64,000 nucleotides of DNA, taken from positions 1 to 64,000 of the forward strand of contig NZ_KI912532.1 in assembly GCF_000519045.1 (NCBI RefSeq), read 5' to 3'. The notes below the pieces were generated by a model that was given only the letters and a program-made list of their open reading frames with translations, made no database searches and was not told the DNA's origin. Position numbers and translations under genes: made by a program. This document shows, piece by piece, positions 8,089-19,335 of this stretch (positions within the stretch are counted from its first letter, which is position 1; each line of letters begins with the position of its first letter). This DNA is from Dechloromonas agitata is5 (GTDB taxonomy: Bacteria; Pseudomonadota; Gammaproteobacteria; Burkholderiales; Rhodocyclaceae).

Positions 8089-9567
8089 TCAGAGCGAGCG
8101 CAGCAGGGCGTAGGCGCAGAGGGACATGATCACTTGCGGGAATAGCCCGAGGAATGCGACCGCGAGACCGTTGGCGGAAATCAGGATGCGCATGTCCATG
8201 CCAGCGGACAGCGGCGTTTCATCGGCCGGCGCATCAAAATACATGAGCTTGACGACACGCAGGTAGTAGAAGGCGCCAATCAACGAGAACAGGACTGCGA
8301 CAATCGCCAGCCAGATATAACCCGCGGCAACGACAGCTTGCAACACGGAGAATTTGGCAAAGAAGCCGATGAAGAAGGGAACGCCCGCCATCGAGAACAT
8401 CAACATCAGCATGACGCCGGCAAACCAGGGGCTGCGCTTGTTCAGCCCCTTGAGATCCTCCAGTTCATCGGCCTCGAAACCGGCACGGGACATCATCAGG
8501 ATCATGCCAAAGGTGCCGGCGGACATCAGCACGTAGGCGATGACGTAGAACATTGCCGAACTGTAGGCATTCAAGGCATAACGGGCATCCCCGCCCACCA
8601 CGCCGGTCACGATGCCGAGAAGCATGAAACCCATGTGCGAGATCGCTGAGTAGGCCAGCATGCGCTTGAAGTTGGTCTGGGCGATGGCAGCCAGATTACC
8701 GATGGCCATCGACAGCACGGACAGGATGATGAGCATCGACTGCCAGTCCTGCGCCAGCGTAATCAGGCCGTTAACCAGCAAGCGCATCACGATGGCAAAG
8801 GCGGCAAGCTTGGGCGCCGAGCCAATGAACAACGTGACCGACGTCGGGGCGCCATGATAGACGTCCGGAATCCACATGTGGAAGGGAACGACGCCCAGCT
8901 TGAAGGCCAAGCCAGCGACCAGGAAAACCAGACCGAACACCATCACCGTCCGATTCACGCCGCCGCTGTAAAGGCGTTCGGCAATCGCGGTGATTTCCAG
9001 CGTCCCGGTTGCGCCGTAGATCATCGACATGCCGTACAGCAACAAGCCGGAAGCCAGTGCCCCCAGCACGAAATACTTCATCGCAGCCTCGGTGGAAACC
9101 ACGGAATCGCGGTTCATGGCCACCATGGCGTATAGCGACAGGGAGAGCAGTTCCAAGCCGATATAGATGGTCACGAAGTGATTGGCCGAGATCATCACCA
9201 TCATGCCCAGCGTTGCAAACAACGCCAGCACGTAATACTCGCCCTTGTTCATCGCAGCCCGATCGATGACATAGCCTCGGGAATAGAACAAAACGATGAT
9301 GACCGTCATGTAAAGGAAGAGCTTCAGCAGGTCGGACATCAAGTCGTCGACGAACATGTTGCTGAAGGTGTAACCAATCTCGCCGGTACTCGTTGCAAAC
9401 TGAATTGCCGCACAGCCGATCAGGGTCAATTGGGTCAACACGAACGTGACAGTCCGCCGGCTGTCCTTGACCGTAAGATCGATCAGCAGGATGGCGAGTG
9501 CCATGATCACCAGAAAAATTTCTGGTGCAGCAGGCAGAAGATTAGGGACAACGAAATTGTCAAACAT
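8089..9567 (-). CDS. nuoN: NADH-quinone oxidoreductase subunit N
   Basis: A 492-residue, almost wholly hydrophobic antiporter-like subunit of complex I, one of three that move protons across the inner membrane. Recognisable segments are the repeated membrane helices, [20 protein letters not shown] (about 225-244, the family signature), [20 protein letters not shown] and [19 protein letters not shown]. Length agrees with bacterial NuoN. It is the last gene of the operon, 12 bases after nuoM, and is followed by the operon terminator. Confidence 0.97.
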   Translation of the reverse strand: MFDNFVVPNLLPAAPEIFLVIMALAILLIDLTVKDSRRTVTFVLTQLTLIGCAAIQFATSTGEIGYTFSNMFVDDLMSDLLKLFLYMTVIIVLFYSRGYVIDRAAMNKGEYYVLALFATLGMMVMISANHFVTIYIGLELLSLSLYAMVAMNRDSVVSTEAAMKYFVLGALASGLLLYGMSMIYGATGTLEITAIAERLYSGGVNRTVMVFGLVFLVAGLAFKLGVVPFHMWIPDVYHGAPTSVTLFIGSAPKLAAFAIVMRLLVNGLITLAQDWQSMLIILSVLSMAIGNLAAIAQTNFKRMLAYSAISHMGFMLLGIVTGVVGGDARYALNAYSSAMFYVIAYVLMSAGTFGMILMMSRAGFEADELEDLKGLNKRSPWFAGVMLMLMFSMAGVPFFIGFFAKFSVLQAVVAAGYIWLAIVAVLFSLIGAFYYLRVVKLMYFDAPADETPLSAGMDMRILISANGLAVAFLGLFPQVIMSLCAYALLRSL

Positions 9568-9579
9568 GTCGGCTACCGT

Positions 9580-11064
9580 TTATTGAATCTTGCTGATGGC
9601 AACGTGATGCAGCAGGTCGTTGACCGAGGCGTGCATGACTTCGGTGAAGGGTTGCGGATATACGCCCATCCACAGGGTGGCGATGGCCAGAACGGCGAGG
9701 ATGGCGAATTCGCGCTTGTTGATGTCGGTCAGTTCGGCCACATGATGGTTGGCGACATCCCCGAAAATTACCCGCTTATACATCCACAGGGAATAGGCGG
9801 CGCCGATGACCATGGAGCTGGCGGCAGCGAAGGCAACCCAGAAGTTGTACTTGACAGCCCCCAGAATGACCATGAACTCGCCTACGAAGCCCGAGGTTGC
9901 CGGCAATCCGGCATTGGCCATGGTGAACAACATGAACAGGGCCGCAAACTTCGGCATGGTATTCACCACGCCACCGTAATCCGCAATTTGACGACTATGC
10001 ACACGGTCGTACATGACGCCGATACAGAAGAACATGGCCCCCGAAACGAAGCCGTGCGAAACCATCTGGACGAGCGCCCCCTCGATCCCCATGGAGCTGA
10101 ACATGAAGAAACCCAGGGTAACGAAGCCCATGTGTGCGATCGACGAATAGGCCACCAGCTTCTTCATGTCGGCCTGAACCAGCGCGACAAAACCGATATA
10201 AACGACGGCGATTAGCGACAAGGCCACAACCAGGCCGGACAATTCATGCGATGCGTCCGGAGCAATCGGCAGCGAGAAACGCAAGAAACCATAAGCCCCC
10301 AGTTTCAGTGCGATAGCTGCCAGCACGATAGAACCACCGGTCGGCGCTTCAACGTGAGCATCCGGCAACCAGGTATGCACCGGCCACATGGGGACCTTGA
10401 CAGCGAAGGCAATCATGAAGGCCAGGAACAACCAGACCTGCGGTCCAAGCGGAATCGGCAGTTTGTGCCACTCAAGAATCGAAAAACTGCCACCGGACTG
10501 GATAAACAGATACATCAGGGCGAGCAGGAAGAGCAGCGAACCGAACAAGGTATAGAGGAAGAATTTGAAAGCAGCGTAAACCCGGTTCGGCCCCCCCCAG
10601 ACACCAATGATGAGGTACAACGGAATGAGGGACGCCTCAAAGAAGACATAGAACAACACGCCATCCAAGGAGGTGAAAATGCCGTTCATCAGGCCCGACA
10701 TGATCAGGAATGCAGCATTGTACTGAGCGACCTTCTGCTGAATGACTTCCCAACCTGCTGCGACCACAATGATGGTGATGAAAGCATTCAGGATGACGAA
10801 CAGCATCGAGATGCCATCAACCCCGAGGTGGTAATTGATGTTGAAGCGCGGAATCCAGGTTTTCAACTCGACAAATTGCATGCCCCCATTGGCGATGTCG
10901 AAGTTGATCCACAAAGGAATGGTGACCAGGAAAGCAACAACTGCACCGATCAGGGAAAGCATCCGTGCCAGTGGAGCATTCCGGTCACCGCCAGTGGTCA
11001 ACACCACCAGGCCGGCGAAAATCGGAATCCAGATTGCGAGAGATAGCAGCGGGTAAGTCGACAT
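9580..11064 (-). CDS. nuoM: NADH-quinone oxidoreductase subunit M
   Basis: A 494-residue antiporter-like proton-pumping subunit of complex I. Family markers are LGVDGISMLFVILNAF, VKVPMWPVHTWLPDAHVEAP (about 223-242), DMKKLVAYSSIAHMGFVTLG and NAGLPATSGFVGEF. Length matches the family. It lies 32 bases downstream of nuoL and 12 bases before nuoN. No unusual residue or length change was seen. Confidence 0.97.
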   Translation of the reverse strand: MSTYPLLSLAIWIPIFAGLVVLTTGGDRNAPLARMLSLIGAVVAFLVTIPLWINFDIANGGMQFVELKTWIPRFNINYHLGVDGISMLFVILNAFITIIVVAAGWEVIQQKVAQYNAAFLIMSGLMNGIFTSLDGVLFYVFFEASLIPLYLIIGVWGGPNRVYAAFKFFLYTLFGSLLFLLALMYLFIQSGGSFSILEWHKLPIPLGPQVWLFLAFMIAFAVKVPMWPVHTWLPDAHVEAPTGGSIVLAAIALKLGAYGFLRFSLPIAPDASHELSGLVVALSLIAVVYIGFVALVQADMKKLVAYSSIAHMGFVTLGFFMFSSMGIEGALVQMVSHGFVSGAMFFCIGVMYDRVHSRQIADYGGVVNTMPKFAALFMLFTMANAGLPATSGFVGEFMVILGAVKYNFWVAFAAASSMVIGAAYSLWMYKRVIFGDVANHHVAELTDINKREFAILAVLAIATLWMGVYPQPFTEVMHASVNDLLHHVAISKIQ

Positions 11065-11096
11065 GTTATTCCTTGCTCTTCTGCGAACTATTCACG

Positions 11097-13142
11097 CTAT
11101 GCGCGGTTGATCCACAGGGTCATCAGCACGAATACGCCGATGATCATGGTGAAAGCGTAGTGATAAACGTAACCGGTTTGGAACAGGCGGGTCAGGGAGG
11201 AAATCCAGCCGACGACCTTGGCCGACCCATTGACAATCAATCCGTCGATGACAGCAACGTCACCGCCACGCCACAGAGCTTTGCCCAGAACGCGTGCCCC
11301 CCCGGCAAATACCACTTCGTTGAATTTGTCGAAGTAATACTTGTTTTCGAACAGGGTATGAATCGCAGAGAAACGACGCTGGATGGCCGCCGGAATGTCG
11401 GGGCGCTTCATATAGAAGAACCACGACACAACAACACCGGCAAGAGCCAGGACGAACGGCAGGGTGGTGAAGGCATGAACCCCCATAGCGCCCGCGCCAT
11501 GGAAATGCTCGGCCAGATGAGCCATGGCCGGATGCGCCTGGCTATCAATGAAGATCACACCCTTGAAAAAGTCACCAAATACCATCGGTTCGATTGCGAA
11601 ATAACCGATCAGCAGCGAGGGGATAGCCAGCAGGACCAGTGGCAAGGTAACCACCCACGGTGTTTCGTGCGGCTTCTGCCCCGGGGCCAAACCGTGATGA
11701 TGATCATGGGCAACCTCCTCGTCGTCATGGTCACCGTGGTGCTCGTGATGATGGGCATCATCCGCCTTGCCGAAGCGTTCCTCGCCGTGGAAGACAAGGA
11801 AATACATCCGGAAGGAGTAGAACGCGGTCACGAAGACACCGGCCAGCACGGCGAAGTAGGCGAAACCAGCCCCCGGGATGTGAGACATGGCAACCGCTTC
11901 GATAATCGAATCCTTCGAGTAGAAACCCGACAGGAACGGAGTACCGATCAAGGCAAGCGAGCCAACCAGGGAAGTAATCCAGGTGATCGGCATGTATTTG
12001 CGCAGCCCCCCCATATTCCGGATGTCCTGATCGTGATGCATACCGATGATCACAGAACCGGCCGCAAGGAACAGCAATGCCTTGAAGAAGGCGTGGGTCA
12101 TCAAATGGAAGATCGCCACCGAGTAAGCCGAGGCGCCGAGGGCGACCGTCATGTAACCCAACTGAGACAAGGTCGAATAGGCAACAACACGCTTGATGTC
12201 GTTCTGGATGATGCCGAGGAAACCCATGAACAGCGCTGTAATAGCGCCAATCACGATAACGAAGGAAAGCGCTGCAGTGGACAGTTCGAACAGCGGCGAC
12301 ATGCGTGAAACCATGAAGATGCCGGCCGTGACCATCGTGGCAGCGTGAATAAGTGCCGAAATCGGGGTCGGGCCTTCCATCGAATCCGGCAGCCAGACGT
12401 GAAGCGGAACCTGAGCAGATTTACCCATCGCACCGATGAACAGGCAGACACAGGTAACGGTCATCAGCGATACCGTTGCCCAATCACGGTCGGCGAACAG
12501 GCTGATCTTGGTGTTCGCAAATTCGGGAGCCTTCTGGAATACCGTAGCGTAATCCAGCGACCCAAAATGCGCGAGGACCAAGCCGATCCCGAGAATGAAA
12601 CCGAAGTCGCCGACACGGTTTACCAGGAAAGCCTTCATGTTGGCGAAAATCGCCGTCGGACGGGTGTACCAGAAACCGATCAAGAGGTAGGAAACCAGGC
12701 CAACAGCTTCCCATCCGAAGAACAGCTGCATGAAATTGTTACTCATCACCAGCATCAGCATGGAGAAAGTGAACAACGAAATGTAGCTGAAGAAACGGTT
12801 GTAGCCCGGATCTTCCTGCATATAGCCAATGGTGTAGAGGTGAACCATCAGCGACACGAAAGTGACCACGATCATCATCGTCGTGGTCAGTGAGTCGATC
12901 AGGAATCCAACCTCGAATTTGTAGTCACCACTTGTCAGCCAGGTGTAAACAGCCCCGTTGAACGTGTTTCCGGCCTGAACATCCTTGAAGATGATCAGCG
13001 ATGCGATGAATGCGACCAGCACGCCGGCAATGGTTGCCGTATGGGCCACCCAACGCGGAATGAGACGGCAGAAAAGGCCGGCGATCATGGCGCCGAACAA
13101 CGGCGCTAACGGAACGAGCAGATAGAGCTTTTGCATTTCCAT
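11097..13142 (-). CDS. nuoL: NADH-quinone oxidoreductase subunit L, with His-rich loop
   Basis: A 681-residue antiporter-like subunit whose long lateral helix couples the pumping units of complex I. Family markers are FFGWEAVGLVSYLLIGFWY, SAQVPLHVWLPDSMEGPTP, ALIHAATMVTAGIFMV, DIKRVVAYSTLSQLGYM and TPFLSGFYSKDSIIE. Between about residues 460 and 485 lies a loop very rich in His, Asp and Glu (DDAHHHEHHGDHDDEEVAHD), then HHHGLAPGQKPHETPW; such loops are variable in NuoL and the metal-ligand-like composition is notable. The stop is followed by nuoM, and nuoK ends 2 bases upstream of its start. Confidence 0.97.
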   Translation of the reverse strand: MEMQKLYLLVPLAPLFGAMIAGLFCRLIPRWVAHTATIAGVLVAFIASLIIFKDVQAGNTFNGAVYTWLTSGDYKFEVGFLIDSLTTTMMIVVTFVSLMVHLYTIGYMQEDPGYNRFFSYISLFTFSMLMLVMSNNFMQLFFGWEAVGLVSYLLIGFWYTRPTAIFANMKAFLVNRVGDFGFILGIGLVLAHFGSLDYATVFQKAPEFANTKISLFADRDWATVSLMTVTCVCLFIGAMGKSAQVPLHVWLPDSMEGPTPISALIHAATMVTAGIFMVSRMSPLFELSTAALSFVIVIGAITALFMGFLGIIQNDIKRVVAYSTLSQLGYMTVALGASAYSVAIFHLMTHAFFKALLFLAAGSVIIGMHHDQDIRNMGGLRKYMPITWITSLVGSLALIGTPFLSGFYSKDSIIEAVAMSHIPGAGFAYFAVLAGVFVTAFYSFRMYFLVFHGEERFGKADDAHHHEHHGDHDDEEVAHDHHHGLAPGQKPHETPWVVTLPLVLLAIPSLLIGYFAIEPMVFGDFFKGVIFIDSQAHPAMAHLAEHFHGAGAMGVHAFTTLPFVLALAGVVVSWFFYMKRPDIPAAIQRRFSAIHTLFENKYYFDKFNEVVFAGGARVLGKALWRGGDVAVIDGLIVNGSAKVVGWISSLTRLFQTGYVYHYAFTMIIGVFVLMTLWINRA

Positions 13143-13144
13143 GT

Positions 13145-13456
13145 TTAACCCTTCAAGCTGCCCAGGTCATCCACATGGATGCTCTTGAGATTACGGAACA
13201 GCACGATCAGGATGGCCAGGCCGATTGCAGATTCGGCAGCCGCGACGGTCAGAATGAAGAAGACGAAAATCTGTCCGGACAAATCCTGCAAGTAATGCGA
13301 AAACGCGACGAAATTCATGTTCACCGCGAGCAACATCAATTCGATGGCCATCAGCAAAACAAGCAGATTCTTGCGGTTCAGGAAAATCCCAACCACACTG
13401 ATCGCGAAGAGCATCGCGCCCAGAATCAGGAAGTGCGAGAGAGTCAAAGTGAGCAT
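13145..13456 (-). CDS. nuoK: NADH-quinone oxidoreductase subunit K
   Basis: A 103-residue subunit with three membrane helices. It contains the two conserved membrane glutamates, in [18 protein letters not shown] (about 37-54) and [19 protein letters not shown] (about 70-88), which belong to the proton path of complex I. Its length is the family norm. The stop lies two bases before the nuoL start, so translation is probably coupled. Confidence 0.97.
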   Translation of the reverse strand: MLTLTLSHFLILGAMLFAISVVGIFLNRKNLLVLLMAIELMLLAVNMNFVAFSHYLQDLSGQIFVFFILTVAAAESAIGLAILIVLFRNLKSIHVDDLGSLKG

Positions 13457-13470
13457 AATCTTCCCTGGGT

Positions 13471-14067
13471 TCAGTCTTTTTCAACCGGCATCTGCAGAAC
13501 GCGTACGCGATCCTTCGCCTTGACGAAGACCTGCTGATTTGGGTTGGTGTACTTGGAATTCTTGGAACCGCGATAGGTCAGAACGATCGCCGCGATCATG
13601 CCGACCAGCAGGATCAAGGAAGCCAGTTCGAAGGGGTAGACATACTCACTGAACATCAGGGCGCCAATCGCCTTGGTATTCGAAATACCCGCCGGCACGG
13701 CTGCTTCGGCAGCAGGTACCTGAAAATATTTACTGCCCAGAACCAAGCCCATTTCCAAGATCATCAACAAGCCGAGCAGAGCACCAAGCGGCAGATAATT
13801 CCAGAACCCTTGGCGAATTCGGTCCATGTTGATGTCAAGCATCATCACGACGAACAGGAATAGCACCATGACAGCGCCGACATAAACCAAAATAATGGCA
13901 ATGGCCAAAAATTCGGCCTGCATCAAAGCCCAGATGCCACCGCAGGTGAAGAAAGCCAGAATCAGGTGCAAGGCGGCATGCACAGGGTTCCGCGCGGTAA
14001 TCACGCGCAAGGCGGCAAAAATCAGAATAGCCGACAGGAAGAAGAAAACCAGGGTTTGAAAATCCAT
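13471..14067 (-). CDS. nuoJ: NADH-quinone oxidoreductase subunit J
   Basis: A 198-residue membrane subunit of complex I with five predicted helices. It opens [30 protein letters not shown]; the conserved segment [26 protein letters not shown] (about 51-76) is the pi-bulge helix that rearranges during turnover. ATG 14067 is preferred over a GTG three codons earlier because AGGTG is positioned correctly for the ATG and overlaps the GTG. It lies between nuoI and nuoK. Confidence 0.95.
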   Translation of the reverse strand: MDFQTLVFFFLSAILIFAALRVITARNPVHAALHLILAFFTCGGIWALMQAEFLAIAIILVYVGAVMVLFLFVVMMLDINMDRIRQGFWNYLPLGALLGLLMILEMGLVLGSKYFQVPAAEAAVPAGISNTKAIGALMFSEYVYPFELASLILLVGMIAAIVLTYRGSKNSKYTNPNQQVFVKAKDRVRVLQMPVEKD

Positions 14068-14079
14068 CGCTCGCACCTG

Positions 14080-14568
14080 TTATCGGTAAGCCGAATCAAG
14101 CTCGCGGTCTTTCGCGATCTGATCCTCGTAACGGTCGCCGTTAGCCAGCAACATTTGCTTGGTGTAATACAGATCGCCGCGTTTTTCGCCGTGGTATTCG
14201 AAAATGCGGGTCTCGACAATCGCATCGACCGGGCAGGCTTCTTCACAGAAACCGCAGAAAATGCACTTTGTTAGATCGATGTCGTAGCGAGTAGTACGGC
14301 GAGAGCCATCATCACGCGGTTCGGCTTCGATCGTGATCGCCAGAGCGGGGCAAATTGCTTCGCACAATTTGCAGGCAATACAACGCTCCTCACCATTCTC
14401 ATAACGGCGCAGGGCATGCAACCCACGGAAGCGGAAGCTCTGCGGAGTTTTTTCCTCCGGATACTGGACGGTAATCTTTCGGGCGAAGAAATATTTGCCC
14501 GTGACCGACATCCCCTTCAACAACTCCCGGAGGAAGAGGCTGTTGAAGATTTCCTTCATCGAACCCAT
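14080..14568 (-). CDS. nuoI: NADH-quinone oxidoreductase subunit I (two 4Fe-4S clusters)
   Basis: A 162-residue ferredoxin-like subunit that passes electrons through clusters N6a and N6b towards quinone. Both CxxCxxCxxxCP motifs are intact: [12 protein letters not shown] (about 63-74) and [12 protein letters not shown] (about 102-113). The basic N-terminal region [15 protein letters not shown] is typical. The stop is 12 bases before the nuoJ start and the gene follows nuoH by 10 bases. Confidence 0.97.
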   Translation of the reverse strand: MGSMKEIFNSLFLRELLKGMSVTGKYFFARKITVQYPEEKTPQSFRFRGLHALRRYENGEERCIACKLCEAICPALAITIEAEPRDDGSRRTTRYDIDLTKCIFCGFCEEACPVDAIVETRIFEYHGEKRGDLYYTKQMLLANGDRYEDQIAKDRELDSAYR

Positions 14569-14578
14569 TAGTCTCTCC

Positions 14579-15628
14579 TCACTTCCAGATATTGAGTGGC
14601 GACATCATCCAGACGCCAACGACAACCAGCCAAATCAGACAGATCGGCAAAAAGACCTTCCAACCCAGACGCATCAGCTGGTCATAACGGTAGCGCGGGA
14701 AGGTAGCCCGGAACCACAGGAACAGGAAGAGAATCGCAGACATCTTGGCAAACAGCCAGAAGATGCCATCCGGCAAGAATCCGACAGGAGACAGCCAGCC
14801 ACCGAGGAACATGAGAGAGGTCAGCGCGGCGACCAAAATCATGTTGGCGTACTCTGCCAAGAAGAACACGGCAAATGCCATGCCCGAATATTCAACATGG
14901 AAACCCGCAACAATTTCCGACTCCCCTTCGGAGACGTCGAAAGGTGCGCGATTGGTTTCAGCCACGCCGGAAATCAGATAGACCAGGAACATCGGGAAGA
15001 GCGGAAGCCAGTTCCACGACATGAAGCTCATGCCCCAATCGGCGAAACGTCCCTGATTTTGCACAGCAACGATTTCAACCAGATTGAGACTGTTGGAGAC
15101 CATCAGGACGCAGATCAGCGAGAAACCCATCGAGATTTCATACGACACCATCTGAGCCGCGGAGCGCATCGCACCGAGGAAGGCGTATTTCGAATTGGAA
15201 GCCCAGCCAGACAAAATGATCCCGTACACGCCCATCGAGGTGATCGCCATGATGTACAGGAGGCTGGCGTCGATATTGGCGAGCACCAGCGTATCAGTAA
15301 AGGGAACCACCGCCCAGGCTGCCAAGGCCGGAGCAATTGCAAGCATGGGAGCAATAATGAAAATGCCCTTGCTGGCAGTCGCCGGAACGATAATTTCCTT
15401 CAGCAGCAGCTTCAAACCGTCCGCGATCGGCTGGATCAAGCCCAATGGACCGACACGGTTCGGGCCGATACGCACCTGCATGTAACCGATTACCTTGCGC
15501 TCGAAGTAGGTCAGATAGGCAACACCGAGCATCAACGGCGCCACGATCAGGACAATTTTCAACAGCGCCCAGACAGCAGGCCAGGCGCCACCAAAAACAC
15601 CTTGTCCGAAGTTCATCAGTGCGTCCAT
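14579..15628 (-). CDS. nuoH: NADH-quinone oxidoreductase subunit H
   Basis: A 349-residue membrane subunit that forms much of the quinone-binding chamber at the joint of the two arms of complex I. Family signatures are [20 protein letters not shown] (about 40-59), [36 protein letters not shown] (about 225-244) and [15 protein letters not shown] near the end. The start abuts the stop of nuoG with no gap. Confidence 0.97.
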   Translation of the reverse strand: MDALMNFGQGVFGGAWPAVWALLKIVLIVAPLMLGVAYLTYFERKVIGYMQVRIGPNRVGPLGLIQPIADGLKLLLKEIIVPATASKGIFIIAPMLAIAPALAAWAVVPFTDTLVLANIDASLLYIMAITSMGVYGIILSGWASNSKYAFLGAMRSAAQMVSYEISMGFSLICVLMVSNSLNLVEIVAVQNQGRFADWGMSFMSWNWLPLFPMFLVYLISGVAETNRAPFDVSEGESEIVAGFHVEYSGMAFAVFFLAEYANMILVAALTSLMFLGGWLSPVGFLPDGIFWLFAKMSAILFLFLWFRATFPRYRYDQLMRLGWKVFLPICLIWLVVVGVWMMSPLNIWK

Positions 15629-17962
15629 TTATGCACGCTCCACAGAAATCGTTCCGAACATATCACCCAGCGAGCAGGTGCTTGGATGAGCCGCGGCAAT
15701 CCGGACACAACCGGCGGGCACGCCATTGTCCAACTTGGCGACCAACACCGCCTCGCCAGTTCCCTGCTTGACCCGTACCCGATCTTTGTCGGACAGGTTC
15801 AGCATGTTCAACGTTGCCTCGTTCATCCGAGCCGTGGGCGCGGTGGAATCGGCAGTTTGCTGAAGTGCCGGAGACCGGCGCGCCATCGGATCGGCAAAGT
15901 TAATAGGTACGTCGGCAATGCGCAGGAGCCCGTTCGCTGAAGACGAGGGGAGCACAATAGAAAGGCCGTCAAGATCATTGTCGAGGCCAGAAACGAACTC
16001 GACATCCGAACCCAGTACCTCATCCCGAACCTGTTCGCTCGACATGTAGTCAAAACCCTCGAGATTAAGCACATTGCCCAATACGCGAAGTAATTTCCAA
16101 GCCGGGCGAGCGTCACCGCGAGGCTTGACGACACCGTTGAAACTCTGCGCACGGCCTTCCGTGTTCACGAACGTACCGGAGGTTTCAGTAAAGGGCGAAA
16201 CCGGCAACATCACATCAGCGTATTCCAATGCTGGTGCATGCTTGAAGGCAGACATGAAAACCACCAAACTGGCCTGCTTCAGCGCGGCAACAGCCAATTG
16301 CGGATTGCCGCAATCGAACTCGGGTTCCACTCCCATCAGCACGTACGCCTTGCGCGGTTTCTCGAATATTTCACGAGCGTTGGCACCGAATTTCGTACTG
16401 ACAGCCAAATGTGCACCAACCGTATTAGCGCCTTCGCCGAGGAAACCAACCGTTGCACCGGTCAATCTACCCAGCTCAAGTGCCAAGAGGTGGAGTTGCG
16501 TTGCGTCCGCCGACTGCGTCGCGACGTTACCGAGGAAAACCGCAGACTTATCACCATCGATCAAGCTCTGCGCAATTTTCCGGCTGTTTTCACACGCTAC
16601 AACATTTTCCAAGCCAGCCGGAAGCGCTACATGCTTGATTTCCGCTGCCGACTTCACCACGGCGGCCAAGCTCGTCACGAGATCAGAAGGTCCGACCGTC
16701 ATGCGAGCATGAAGGTTGATCAGCGGGTCGTCGCCAGCCACGCTCAGCAGGCTGACCTTGGTAAATTTCTTTGCGGCCTGCCGCAAACGCTGGGCTATCA
16801 GTGGATGGTCCTTGCGCAGGAAGGAACCCACAACCAATACCCCATCCAGTTCCTTGATGTCGGCAAGGCGCATTCCGAGCCAAGGCGCTCCTGTACGCGT
16901 CGCATCCGACGTGAAATCAAGCTGGCGGGGACGGAAATCGACATTTCCACTACCAAGCCCATTCATAACTTTGGCAAGAAGATACAACTCCTCAACCGTC
17001 GAATTTTGAGCGGCCAACGCTGCCAAGGCGTCACCACCATGTTCGCGGGAAACGTCCTTCAACCCGTGGGCAACGTAATCAAGGGCGACGTTCCAGTCGA
17101 CTTCCTTCCACTCTCCCCCCTGCTTGACCATCGGCTTGGTAAGCCGCTCATCGGAGGACAGCGACAGATACGAGAAACGCTCCTTGTCGGAAATCCAGCA
17201 CTCGTTGACCGCCTCGTTTTCACGCGGTAGCACGCGCATCACGTTGTCGTGCTTGACCTGCACGACCAGATTGGCCCCGACCGAGTCCTGGGCACTGATC
17301 GACTTGCGGCGCTGCAGTTCCCAAGAGCGTGCCGTGTAGCGGAACGGCTTGGACGTCAAGGCGCCAACCGGACATAGGTCGATCATGTTGCCCGACAACT
17401 CGGAATCGACCGACCGGCCGACAAAGGTCATAATCTCCGAGTGCATGTTGCGATTCGCCATGCCGAGTTCCATGATGCCGGCGATTTCCTGGCCAAAGCG
17501 AACACAGCGGGTGCAATGAATACACCGGCTCATCTCCTCCATGGAGATCAACGGCCCGACACTCTTGTGGAAAACGACGTGCTTCTCTTCCGTGTAGCGA
17601 CTCTTCATCGGACCGTAGCCGACAGCCATGTCCTGCAACTGGCACTCGCCCCCCTGATCGCAAATCGGGCAATCGAGCGGATGATTGATCAGCAGGAACT
17701 CCATCACGCCCTTCTGTGCCTTGACCGCCAGCTCGGAGTGTGTGAACACCTTCATGCCATTCGTCACCGGCGTCGCACAAGCCGGCAATGGCTTGGGGGC
17801 CTTCTCCACCTGCACGAGACACATACGGCAGTTGGCGGCGATCGAAAGTTTCTTGTGGTAGCAGAAATGCGGGATATACACGCCAACCTGCTGCGCGGCA
17901 TCCATCACCGTGCTGCCGTCGGGCACTTGCGCCTTTTTGCCGTCGATTTCGATTTCTAGCAT
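15629..17962 (-). CDS. nuoG: NADH-quinone oxidoreductase subunit G (Fe-S, molybdopterin-fold)
   Basis: A 777-residue peripheral subunit carrying clusters N1b, N4 and N5. The N-terminal 2Fe-2S ferredoxin domain has YIPHFCYHKKLSIAANCRMC; next come the HxxxCxxC 4Fe-4S segment HPLDCPICDQGGECQLQDMA (about 93-112) and SRCIHCTRCVRFGQEIAG (about 144-161). The rest is a cofactor-free molybdopterin-oxidoreductase fold. Length and order match NuoG of betaproteobacteria. It lies 44 bases after nuoF. Confidence 0.97.
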   Translation of the reverse strand: MLEIEIDGKKAQVPDGSTVMDAAQQVGVYIPHFCYHKKLSIAANCRMCLVQVEKAPKPLPACATPVTNGMKVFTHSELAVKAQKGVMEFLLINHPLDCPICDQGGECQLQDMAVGYGPMKSRYTEEKHVVFHKSVGPLISMEEMSRCIHCTRCVRFGQEIAGIMELGMANRNMHSEIMTFVGRSVDSELSGNMIDLCPVGALTSKPFRYTARSWELQRRKSISAQDSVGANLVVQVKHDNVMRVLPRENEAVNECWISDKERFSYLSLSSDERLTKPMVKQGGEWKEVDWNVALDYVAHGLKDVSREHGGDALAALAAQNSTVEELYLLAKVMNGLGSGNVDFRPRQLDFTSDATRTGAPWLGMRLADIKELDGVLVVGSFLRKDHPLIAQRLRQAAKKFTKVSLLSVAGDDPLINLHARMTVGPSDLVTSLAAVVKSAAEIKHVALPAGLENVVACENSRKIAQSLIDGDKSAVFLGNVATQSADATQLHLLALELGRLTGATVGFLGEGANTVGAHLAVSTKFGANAREIFEKPRKAYVLMGVEPEFDCGNPQLAVAALKQASLVVFMSAFKHAPALEYADVMLPVSPFTETSGTFVNTEGRAQSFNGVVKPRGDARPAWKLLRVLGNVLNLEGFDYMSSEQVRDEVLGSDVEFVSGLDNDLDGLSIVLPSSSANGLLRIADVPINFADPMARRSPALQQTADSTAPTARMNEATLNMLNLSDKDRVRVKQGTGEAVLVAKLDNGVPAGCVRIAAAHPSTCSLGDMFGTISVERA

Positions 17963-18006
17963 GTCGCTACCTTGTAGCCAGTTCTTTCGTTACTAAGCCG
18001 CACCTG

Positions 18007-19335
18007 TCAGGCCGGGATCTTGTGGAAGCCGCTACCGGCCCATTGCACATCCTTGGGAACCAGACAGGCCTTATTTTCGATGTGGTATTCGAATTCCTTG
18101 CCGAAGTGCTTGATAAAACTCTGCACGGGGAAGGCTGCTGCGTCACCGAGGGCGCAAATCGTGCGCCCCGCAATGTTGCCCAGAACACTATTCAGCAAGT
18201 CAAGATCATCAGGCTTGCCGAGTCCGTTCTCGATTCGATGAACCACCTTGTACATCCAGGCGGTACCTTCGCGACAAGGCGTGCATTGGCCGCAAGACTC
18301 TTCGTGATAGAAGAAGGAGAGGCGCTCCAGGGCCTTCACCATACAAACGGTCTCGTCCATCACGATGACGGCACCGGACCCCAGCATGGAGCCCGCTTTG
18401 CTGATCGAGTCGTAATCCATGGTGCAATCCATGATCACCTCTGCCGGCATGACCGGGGCGGACGATCCTCCCGGAATCACGGCCTTCAGCTTGCGCCCGC
18501 CTCGCATGCCCCCACACATCTCCAGCAGCGTGGAGAACGGGGTACCCAAGGGTATCTCGTAGTTCCCCGGTCGATTGACATGCCCGGAAACGGAGAACAA
18601 TTTGGTGCCACCGTTGTTCGGCTTACCCAGGTTCAGAAACTCCTCACCTCCCATCTTCAGAATGAAGGGGATGGATGCGAACGTTTCGGTGTTGTTGATG
18701 GTGGTCGGTTTTCCGTACAAACCGAACGATGCCGGGAACGGCGGCTTGAATCGCGGCTGCCCCTTCTTGCCCTCGATCGACTCCAGCAAAGCAGTTTCTT
18801 CACCGCAGATATATGCGCCGTAGCCATGATGGGCAAACAACTCGAAGCTGAAACCGGAGCCAAGAATGTTCTGCCCGAGAAATCCAGCGCCACGCGCCTC
18901 GTCGAGTGCCGCTTCAAAGCGCTGGTAAATCTCCCAGATTTCACCATGGACATAGTTGTAACCACGGTTCGCGCCCATCGCATAGCCCGCGATGATCATG
19001 CCCTCGATGACAGCATGCGGGTTGTAGCGCATGATATCCCGATCCTTGAAGGTACCCGGCTCGCCTTCGTCGGTGTTGCACACGACATATTTGTCACCCG
19101 GGAAAGAACGCGGCATGAAGGACCACTTCAAACCGGTCGGAAAGCCCGCACCACCGCGCCCCCGCAGAACCGACTTCTTGACTTCACTGATCAGGTCTTC
19201 CTGGGTCATCTTCGTTTCCAGGATACGCTTCAGTTGCTGGTAACCGCCCCGCGCAACGTAGTCCTTAAGACTCCACCCGTCGTCGCCTTTCAAACCCGCG
19301 GTCAGAACCGGATTGATCGCACCAAGCAATGCCAT
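18007..19335 (-). CDS. nuoF: NADH-quinone oxidoreductase subunit F (NADH and FMN binding)
   Basis: A 442-residue subunit that oxidises NADH through FMN and cluster N3. The nucleotide/FMN segment [20 protein letters not shown] (about 57-76), [20 protein letters not shown], and the cluster motif [16 protein letters not shown] (about 347-362) are intact. ATG 19335 is chosen: GAGGAG lies 8 bases upstream, whereas a GTG three codons earlier would sit on top of it. The ATG overlaps the TAA of nuoE (TAATG), so the two are translationally coupled. Confidence 0.96.
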   Translation of the reverse strand: MALLGAINPVLTAGLKGDDGWSLKDYVARGGYQQLKRILETKMTQEDLISEVKKSVLRGRGGAGFPTGLKWSFMPRSFPGDKYVVCNTDEGEPGTFKDRDIMRYNPHAVIEGMIIAGYAMGANRGYNYVHGEIWEIYQRFEAALDEARGAGFLGQNILGSGFSFELFAHHGYGAYICGEETALLESIEGKKGQPRFKPPFPASFGLYGKPTTINNTETFASIPFILKMGGEEFLNLGKPNNGGTKLFSVSGHVNRPGNYEIPLGTPFSTLLEMCGGMRGGRKLKAVIPGGSSAPVMPAEVIMDCTMDYDSISKAGSMLGSGAVIVMDETVCMVKALERLSFFYHEESCGQCTPCREGTAWMYKVVHRIENGLGKPDDLDLLNSVLGNIAGRTICALGDAAAFPVQSFIKHFGKEFEYHIENKACLVPKDVQWAGSGFHKIPA

